A DNA stretch of 64,000 nucleotides, taken from Marinococcus luteus_A (GTDB lineage: Bacteria > Bacillota > Bacilli > Bacillales > Marinococcaceae). The position numbers and the translations under genes were made by a program. The notes below the pieces were generated by a model, which worked only from the letters and a program-made list of their open reading frames with translations, was not told the origin of the DNA and searched no databases. This document shows positions 58,959 to 64,000 of the stretch, in pieces. The DNA is taken from contig NZ_JAXRUV010000001.1 of NCBI RefSeq assembly GCF_034497705.1, forward strand, positions 682,001 to 746,000, given 5' to 3'. How positions within the stretch are numbered: position 1 is the stretch's first letter; the number at the start of each line of letters is the position of its first letter.

Positions 58959-60144
58959 CCTTCCTTTTTAATTGCTGTAAGAAGCTTGTACCGTACTTTG
59001 GCATGGATAGATGGAAATTATCCGCCACCGTAGCACCGATATCGGCAAATGTTTTACGGGTGCCCAGTGGAGCAGAGCCAGTGCTTTTGCTGTAGGCAAT
59101 CAGCGGCACGATTTCACGGGTATGGTCAGTGCCGTGATGCACGGGATCGTTTCCGTGATCGGCAGTAATAATAAGAAGGTCACTTTCGTCCATCGCTTCC
59201 AGCAGCTCCGGAAGCCTGGCGTCAAACTCCTCGAGCGCCTCTCCGTATCCCTGCGGGTCACGGCGGTGGCCGAACTTAGCGTCAAAATCCACCAGATTTA
59301 AAAAGCTGAGACCCGTAAAGGATTTCTGCGCCGTTTCTGTGACACGATCCATGCCATCCATATTGGAGGAGGTACGGATCGACTCCGTCACCCCTTCGCC
59401 GTCATATATATCGCTGATTTTTCCGATAGCAATGCTGTCAAGACCGGCATCCTCTAGGTCGTTCATGACCGTGCGGCCAAATGGCTTAAGCGCGTAATCA
59501 TGGCGGTTCGATGTACGTTCATAATTTCCGGGGGACCCGATGAACGGGCGGGCAATCACGCGGCCGATCATATACGGAGCTTCATACGTCATCGCCCGGG
59601 CTTTTTCGCAGATGTCGTACAGTTCTTCAATCGGTACCTCATCCTCATGTGCGGCGATTTGAAGCACTGAATCCGCCGAGGTGTAGACAATCAACTTCCC
59701 GGTTTTTTGATGCTCTTCGCCTAGCTCTTCAATGATCTCGGTACCTGAAGCCACTTTGTTTCCGAGAACGCCCCGGCCTGTTTCCTGTTCAAGCTGCTGC
59801 AAAAGCTCATCCGGAAAGCCATCCGGAAATGTGCGGAAAGGCTCGTCAATATAAAGGCCCATGATTTCCCAGTGGCCGGTCATCGTATCTTTGCTTCGCG
59901 ACATCTCTTCCATATAACCATACGAAGCTGTTGGTGACGCTGATGCCTCCACTCCCGGGATTTCCCGGATATTTCCAAGGCCGAGCCGTTCAAGGTTCGG
60001 AATTTTGATTCCGTTCATATGCTGGGCGATATGACCGAGCGTGTCGGCCCCCTTGTCCCCGTATTCTTCAGCGTCAGGAGCTTCGCCAATGCCGACGGAA
60101 TCCATAACAACTAAAAAAACGCGTGGGTACTTGTAGTTTTCCAA
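58951..60144 (-). CDS. deoB: Phosphopentomutase
   Basis: DeoB (Drm) converts ribose- or deoxyribose-1-phosphate to the 5-phosphate, linking nucleoside salvage to central metabolism. It has 397 residues: metal sites in VVMDSVGIGEAPDA, DTMTGHWE and ADHGNDP..HGTDHTRE. Translation appears to start at TTG 60144, six bases after AAAAGGAGAG; the frame is open to 60195 but only into xerD. It leads the deoB-pupG-PNP2-pdp unit. Confidence 0.93.
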   Translation of the reverse strand: MENYKYPRVFLVVMDSVGIGEAPDAEEYGDKGADTLGHIAQHMNGIKIPNLERLGLGNIREIPGVEASASPTASYGYMEEMSRSKDTMTGHWEIMGLYIDEPFRTFPDGFPDELLQQLEQETGRGVLGNKVASGTEIIEELGEEHQKTGKLIVYTSADSVLQIAAHEDEVPIEELYDICEKARAMTYEAPYMIGRVIARPFIGSPGNYERTSNRHDYALKPFGRTVMNDLEDAGLDSIAIGKISDIYDGEGVTESIRTSSNMDGMDRVTETAQKSFTGLSFLNLVDFDAKFGHRRDPQGYGEALEEFDARLPELLEAMDESDLLIITADHGNDPVHHGTDHTREIVPLIAYSKSTGSAPLGTRKTFADIGATVADNFHLSMPKYGTSFLQQLKRKGE

Positions 60145-60163
60145 TACTCTCTCTCCTTTTCTG

Positions 60164-61051
60164 CTAAGCTCTCGGATGCGCCTGCAGGTATACATCTTTT
60201 AATTTATGGTTGGATACATGGGTGTAAATCTGGGTGGTGGAAATATCGGCGTGTCCGAGCATCTCCTGGACCGCCCGCAGATCTGCCCCGTTTTCAAGCA
60301 AATGGGTGGCGAAGGAATGCCTCAGAGTATGCGGAGTTAATGCTTTTTCGATCCCTGCTTGGCCTGCTGTTGCTTTTAATATTTTCCAAAAACCCTGCCT
60401 CGAAAGCGGATTGCCGTGATGATTAACAAATAACAGCTCATGACGTTTGTTTTTCATCAGCGTACTGCGTCCGTGATGTATGTACGTGTCAATTGCCTCG
60501 GAAGCCACTTTCCCAAGCGGAACGATCCTTTCTTTGTTTCCTTTACCGACACAGCGGATAAATCCCATCTGCAGATGTACATCAGACATTTTCAATTCAC
60601 ACAGTTCAGTTACCCGCAAACCGGTAGCGTACATGCACTCAAGCATCGCATGATTCCGCTTTGCAAAGGCTGTCGTGCCCTCAGCTGCTGTGAGCAGCCG
60701 CTCAACTTCCTGAGTGGACAGTACGGTCGGAAGCTTCTTTTCCCCTTTCGGAATTTCAATCAACTCCGCCGGATCCTTTTTTACCACCTGTTCACGCAGA
60801 AGAAACTGGTGAAACGCCCGGACCGATGACAAAAAGCGAGCCAGCGTAGCTGTAGAGCGTCCGGCTTCTTTTTGGGCATACAAAAAATCCACAATGTCCG
60901 CACGCTCAGTTTCCGCCCACGATTTCTTCTCCCGGAGCTGCATAAATTTTCTATAGTGTTCCAGGTCTCTTTGATACGACTGAATCGTGTTTTTGGAGAG
61001 GCCTTTTTCAACTTGGCAATAATGAATAAAGTCCAGTACCTCCGTGGTCAT
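60164..61051 (-). CDS. xerD: Site-specific tyrosine recombinase XerD
   Basis: XerD (RipX) resolves chromosome dimers at dif with XerC. The 295-residue protein has an N-terminal SAM-like core-binding domain (VEKGLSKNTIQSYQRDL) and a catalytic domain with Arg in ATGLRVTEL, Lys in GKGNKER, HTLRHSF, GHADIS and the nucleophile in TQIYTH. It lies beside fur and deoB, as in B. subtilis, so it is housekeeping and not a mobile integrase. Confidence 0.95.
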   Translation of the reverse strand: MTTEVLDFIHYCQVEKGLSKNTIQSYQRDLEHYRKFMQLREKKSWAETERADIVDFLYAQKEAGRSTATLARFLSSVRAFHQFLLREQVVKKDPAELIEIPKGEKKLPTVLSTQEVERLLTAAEGTTAFAKRNHAMLECMYATGLRVTELCELKMSDVHLQMGFIRCVGKGNKERIVPLGKVASEAIDTYIHHGRSTLMKNKRHELLFVNHHGNPLSRQGFWKILKATAGQAGIEKALTPHTLRHSFATHLLENGADLRAVQEMLGHADISTTQIYTHVSNHKLKDVYLQAHPRA

Positions 61052-61161
61052 ACGACCGCCTCCTGCTTCCCAATCTTCCCTTCTAAGAATAGCATAGTCG
61101 CTTATTACTAGGAAAGGGCGAATGCGCCAGTAAATATACCGCTTTCATTCTACTGTACAAT

Positions 61162-61195
61162 AAAAAAAGCACCGCTTTTTGTCAAAAGACGATGC
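61162..61195 (-). terminator. Intrinsic terminator of fur
   Basis: On the minus strand GCATCG-T-CTTTT pairs with AAAAAG-CGGTGC (one bulge, one G-T pair) and is followed by seven T. Confidence 0.8.
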
Positions 61196-61206
61196 CCGTA
61201 CATATG

Positions 61207-61695
61207 TTAATTCGTGTGCAGCGAAGGAGCCTCCGCACTTTCTTTGTTCTTTTTTGCCTTCGCCTGACAGCGGTGGCAGACACCGTGGAACGTTAAACGA
61301 TGATCTTTTACCTTAAATTGATAGTCTTTTTCTACAATCTTTTCGACCTCTGCAAGCAGGTCCTCCTGGATTTCATCAACTGTTCCGCATTCAATGCAGA
61401 CGAGATGGTGGTGAGAGTGGCTGGCTCCTTCTTTCCGAAGGTCATACCGTGAAACTCCGTCACCAAAGTTGATTTTGTCCACAACTTCAAGTTCATTAAG
61501 TAATTCCAGTGTTCTGTACACGGTGGCAAGACCAATCTCCGGCGCTTTTTCCTTCACCAGAAGGTACACATCTTCTGCACTTAAATGATCTTCTTCATTT
61601 TCCAAAAGCACCTGTACGGTTGCTTCCCTTTGCGGGGTCAACTTGTAGCTCTGTTCATGCAGCTGTTTTTTAATACGTTCTACCCGATTTTCCAA
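61207..61695 (-). CDS. fur: Ferric uptake regulator Fur
   Basis: A 162-residue Fur-family repressor: N-terminal winged helix (TVYRTLELLNELEVVDKIN), metal-binding HSHHHLVCIECG and the second cysteine pair CHRCQ, so both structural zinc CxxC motifs are present. The family includes PerR and Zur. The Fur call rests on the place between nudF and xerD, as in B. subtilis, where fur itself is under PerR. A PerR-box-like sequence on its promoter agrees with that. Confidence 0.88.
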   Translation of the reverse strand: MENRVERIKKQLHEQSYKLTPQREATVQVLLENEEDHLSAEDVYLLVKEKAPEIGLATVYRTLELLNELEVVDKINFGDGVSRYDLRKEGASHSHHHLVCIECGTVDEIQEDLLAEVEKIVEKDYQFKVKDHRLTFHGVCHRCQAKAKKNKESAEAPSLHTN

Positions 61696-61735
61696 TTATC
61701 GCTACCTCCCTTATTCCTTCAAGGGTAATAAACTT

Positions 61736-61764
61736 ATTATAATAATTTTAAATAAGCCTGTCAA
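61736..61764 (-). promoter_or_regulatory. Consensus promoter of fur with an overlapping PerR-box-like site
   Basis: On the minus strand TTGACA, 17 bp, TATAAT: a perfect sigma-A match. At 61737-61751 the plus strand reads TTATAATAATTTTAA, 14 of 15 bases of the PerR consensus TTATAATnATTATAA, covering the -10 and nearby spacer. Bound PerR would block RNA polymerase. Confidence 0.75.
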
Positions 61765-61921
61765 TATAAAACCGATAACCGCTCTCAGTTTAAAATCATT
61801 ATAAATAAATTGGCATGAAAATTGCATATAAACCTTATTTTGTCCCGTATTTTCAGTAATTCAGGCGTTGATTATCAATGAAATCCCTATGTGACAGATA
61901 AATGACGATATTCAATCTCAA

Positions 61922-62461
61922 TTACCGCTGACCGAGAATCGTTTTTACATACTGCACTGCATACATGGTTTTAGCGTCATGAATTTCTTCTCTCTGGATC
62001 AATTCATCTGCTTCCTTCACACTTACTTCCATCAGTTCAATAAATTCATCCTCTTCGGTTTCCGGTTCTCCGGACTCCAGTTCGAAAGCCTCATATAGAT
62101 GAACAATTTCGTCTGCGAATCCGGGAGAGGTATAAAATGAAGCAATTTTTTGCAGGCGCCCTGCTGTGTACCCGGTTTCTTCTTTTAATTCCCGGGCTGC
62201 TGTTTCTTCAGGACTGTCAGTACCTTCGAGTTTCCCGGCCGGTATTTCCACCAGCGGCTTTTCGAGCGGCTTCCGGTACTGCTTCACCATAACGATTTTC
62301 TGCTCCGGCGTGACCGCCACCACAGCAACCGCACCGCTGTGATTAATCACTTCACGTTTGCTGCTCCGCCCGTCCGGAAGCGTTACGTCGTGCACTGATA
62401 AATCGACGATTTTCCCTTCAAATATTGTTTTCTTATTCGTTGTTTTTTCTGTAAAATCCAT
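61922..62461 (-). CDS. nudF: ADP-ribose pyrophosphatase (Nudix)
   Basis: Hydrolyses ADP-ribose to AMP and ribose-5-phosphate. The 179-residue protein has the Nudix box GKLEGTDSPEETAARELKEETG near residue 75 and the extra beta strands of the ADPRase subfamily. AAAGGACG lies eight bases before ATG 62461; an upstream TTG in frame is less likely. The 226 bp after it, up to fur, hold the fur promoter and no other convincing gene. Confidence 0.92.
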   Translation of the reverse strand: MDFTEKTTNKKTIFEGKIVDLSVHDVTLPDGRSSKREVINHSGAVAVVAVTPEQKIVMVKQYRKPLEKPLVEIPAGKLEGTDSPEETAARELKEETGYTAGRLQKIASFYTSPGFADEIVHLYEAFELESGEPETEEDEFIELMEVSVKEADELIQREEIHDAKTMYAVQYVKTILGQR

Positions 62462-62575
62462 CGTCAACGTCCTTTCTGCATCGAATATGATTCATTCGTT
62501 TTAGTTTACCAGTCTTTTACTGTCTGTGAGAATAGTCTTTTGCTTATTTTCACTCTTCCTAATTATCACCAGATT

Positions 62576-62584
62576 TGCTACACT
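62576..62584 (+). promoter_or_regulatory. Candidate extended -10 promoter of uppP
   Basis: TGC followed by TACACT, about 32 bp before the uppP start. The -35 region is poor. Confidence 0.35.
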
Positions 62585-62615
62585 ATCCAAGTAATCTGAT
62601 GGAGGAGTTGGACCC

Positions 62616-63446
62616 ATGAATATTTTTGAAGCTATTTTTCTAGGAATCGTCCAGGGAATTGCAGAATTCCTGCCGATTTCAAGTACCGCACATATCATCA
62701 TTGCAGAATTTCTCCTCGGCCATTCGATCCCCGGCCTCTCATTTGAAATTTTCCTGCATTTGGGATCAATCGTAGCCGTCATGTTTTATTTCCGTAAAGA
62801 CATTATTCATCTGATTCAGGTATTTTTCCGTTACATTGCCAAACGGCGCCGGGAGGACCGCCCTGAATTTTTCCTTTGTTTGTACATAGTACTTGCCACC
62901 GTTATTACCGGCATTCTTGGCATTTTTCTTGAGAATTCGCTTGGCAGTGCCCTGAAAACGCCGGTGATGATCGCTGTATCGCTCACCCTTACCGGCATTT
63001 TTCTCATCATTATCGAGCGGGCCTATACCATTGGCAGCCGTACAGTTAATGAAATGACGACGCTTGATGCGGTTATTGTCGGCCTCGCACAGACGGTGGC
63101 GGTCATTCCAGGAATTTCAAGATCCGGAAGCACGCTGATTGCCGCTTTGTTTTCCGGCCTTGATCGGGAGACATCGGTCCGTTTTTCATTTCTGCTGTCG
63201 ATTCCTGTCATTTTAGGATCAACCGTGCTCGCACTCGGCGATATAGCAGACGGCAGCCTCGCTTCCATAGGTGCAGTATCACTTATTGCTGCATTCATCG
63301 CCTCGCTGATTACTTCGTGGCTCGGCATCGTCTGGCTGATTAACTTTCTGAATAAAGGAAAGCTCACCTACTTTGCGATCTACTGCTTTCTGCTCGCGCT
63401 TGTGACTATTTTATTTCTCGACCCGGGAAGCACAGTAGTCGAATAA
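62616..63446 (+). CDS. uppP: Undecaprenyl-diphosphatase UppP (BacA)
   Basis: An integral membrane phosphatase of 276 residues with about eight helices that regenerates undecaprenyl phosphate for peptidoglycan and teichoic acid synthesis; excess gives bacitracin resistance. The catalytic motifs are LPISSTAHIII near residue 20 and IPGISRSGSTLIAAL near residue 165, and the BacA-type Glu-rich loop AEFL is present. TGGAGGAG precedes ATG 62616. Confidence 0.94.
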   Translation: MNIFEAIFLGIVQGIAEFLPISSTAHIIIAEFLLGHSIPGLSFEIFLHLGSIVAVMFYFRKDIIHLIQVFFRYIAKRRREDRPEFFLCLYIVLATVITGILGIFLENSLGSALKTPVMIAVSLTLTGIFLIIIERAYTIGSRTVNEMTTLDAVIVGLAQTVAVIPGISRSGSTLIAALFSGLDRETSVRFSFLLSIPVILGSTVLALGDIADGSLASIGAVSLIAAFIASLITSWLGIVWLINFLNKGKLTYFAIYCFLLALVTILFLDPGSTVVE

Positions 63447-63460
63447 TAGTTTATCACATA

Positions 63461-63489
63461 AAAATCCAGCCGGAGTCCGGCTGGATTTT
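63461..63489. terminator. Bidirectional terminator between uppP and the EIIA gene
   Basis: AAAATCCAGCCGG-AGT-CCGGCTGGATTTT is a 13-bp perfect stem with A and T ends, able to act on both strands for the converging genes. Confidence 0.88.
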
Positions 63490-63497
63490 GTACTTTA

Positions 63498-63998
63498 TTA
63501 TTTCTTTACAGTTACAGTCGCTACTACGGTTTCTCCCGCTTTCAGGCGGTTTTCACTGTTCATTTGAATGTTTTCAACCTGATCGCCTTCAGTGAATACG
63601 ACGGGCGTGATTTTACTGGCAGCTTTTTCACTGATCACATCCATATCAAATTCCATCAGCAGGTCGCCTTCTTCTACGCTGTCCCCTTCGGATACTTTGC
63701 ATGTAAAGCCTTCTCCGTCCAGAGATACCGTTTCAAGCCCGATATGGATTAAAACATCCAGTCCCTCCTCTGAACGAATGCCAATGGCATGCTTCGTTGG
63801 AAAGATCTGTTCCACCTTCCCTTTAACCGGCGAAAGAATAATTCCTTCCGATGGGTCAACAGCGAAGCCTTCCCCCATCATTTTTTCTGAAAATGTCGGA
63901 TCCGGCACTTCTGTAATATCAACGAATGTCCCGCTGACCGGCGATTTTATGGTGACTTCTACAGGTTTTTGTTCTTTTCCAAATAGTTTTTTTAACAT
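63498..63998 (-). CDS. crr: PTS glucose-type EIIA component
   Basis: A single-domain EIIA(Glc) of 166 residues that passes phosphate from HPr to an EIIB sugar domain. The phospho-His lies in VLIHIGLETV, with the supporting His in KHAIGIRS; the start MLKKLFGK is typical of the family. The ATG is only two bases from the window edge, so the ribosome site and neighbours are not visible. Free-standing EIIA proteins of this kind in Bacillus serve several sugars. Confidence 0.9.
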   Translation of the reverse strand: MLKKLFGKEQKPVEVTIKSPVSGTFVDITEVPDPTFSEKMMGEGFAVDPSEGIILSPVKGKVEQIFPTKHAIGIRSEEGLDVLIHIGLETVSLDGEGFTCKVSEGDSVEEGDLLMEFDMDVISEKAASKITPVVFTEGDQVENIQMNSENRLKAGETVVATVTVKK

Positions 63999-64000
63999 TT

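Noticed and set aside
60164..61051. The tyrosine recombinase as a sign of a mobile element or prophage
   Set aside because: Its length, motifs and place beside fur and deoB are those of housekeeping XerD; no attachment sites or phage genes are nearby.
61711..61827. A 38-codon minus-strand ORF between nudF and fur, where B. subtilis has mciZ
   Set aside because: It runs through the fur promoter and PerR-like box in AT-rich DNA, and its sequence does not resemble MciZ.
61866..61882. TTGATTATCAATGAAAT as a Fur box
   Set aside because: It holds one good half (TGATAAT on the minus strand), but the second half is absent, so the match is too weak.

Overview
The window is chromosomal DNA from a low-to-mid GC Firmicute of the family Bacillaceae. 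Gene order follows the Bacillus subtilis aro-trp / rib / res chromosomal region closely. The proteins also point to a haloalkaliphile: the exported BtuF lipoprotein carries about 74 Asp/Glu against about 11 Lys/Arg by hand count, and the extracytoplasmic loop of ResE is acidic too. A relative of Alkalicoccus, Salisediminibacterium or the B. halodurans group is my inference. No rRNA, tRNA, CRISPR array or prophage was seen. The only mobile element is one IS1182-type insertion sequence.

Layout. (1) 1-8.6 kb, minus strand: aroC-aroB-aroH followed by trpEDCFBA (trpA is cut by the window edge). A TRAP-type attenuator lies between aroH and trpE. (2) 8.7-15.8 kb, minus: folE, mtrB (TRAP itself), hepS, menG, a UbiA-family prenyltransferase, mqnA, hepT, ndk, a tiny Pmp3 protein and cheR. 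This joins heptaprenyl side-chain synthesis to menaquinone ring synthesis, apparently by the futalosine route. (3) 15.8-25 kb: gpsA, plsY, der, fni, an S1-domain protein, plsC, cmk, then an IS1182-family element sitting in the former dgrA-cmk terminator, then dgrA. (4) 25-29 kb: a SAM-riboswitch-controlled metI-yitJ methionine operon, a small zinc ribbon protein and prsW. (5) 29-38 kb: ansA, bdr/ypdA, a phosphoesterase, recS-ypbB, fer, ppa and serA. (6) 38-46 kb: an AAC(3)-I-like acetyltransferase, a vitamin B12 uptake/adenosylation cluster (btuFCD, pduO-type transferase, one unknown gene), a methyltransferase and resDE. (7) 46-54 kb: rluB, scpAB, ypuF, ribT and an FMN-riboswitch-controlled ribD-E-BA-H operon. 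(8) 54-64 kb: ppiB, lysA, pdp, two tandem purine nucleoside phosphorylase paralogues, deoB, xerD, fur (with a PerR-box-like site on its promoter), nudF, uppP and a glucose-type PTS EIIA.

The most striking large-scale pattern is an absence. At each place where B. subtilis has sporulation or germination genes within this collinear order (spoIVA beside folE; sleB-ypeB beside prsW; dacB-spmA-spmB beside rluB; dacF-spoIIAA-AB-sigF and spoVA between pupG and lysA), the flanking genes are present and the sporulation genes are not. This suggests an asporogenous lineage. The other notable observations are the second PNP paralogue, which has MTAP-like base-specificity residues; the IS insertion that duplicated a terminator hairpin; a short overlapping leader ORF before cmk; and several complete RNA regulators (TRAP leader, SAM and FMN riboswitches). 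I see no clearly novel multigene system, and most of the window is well-conserved housekeeping DNA.
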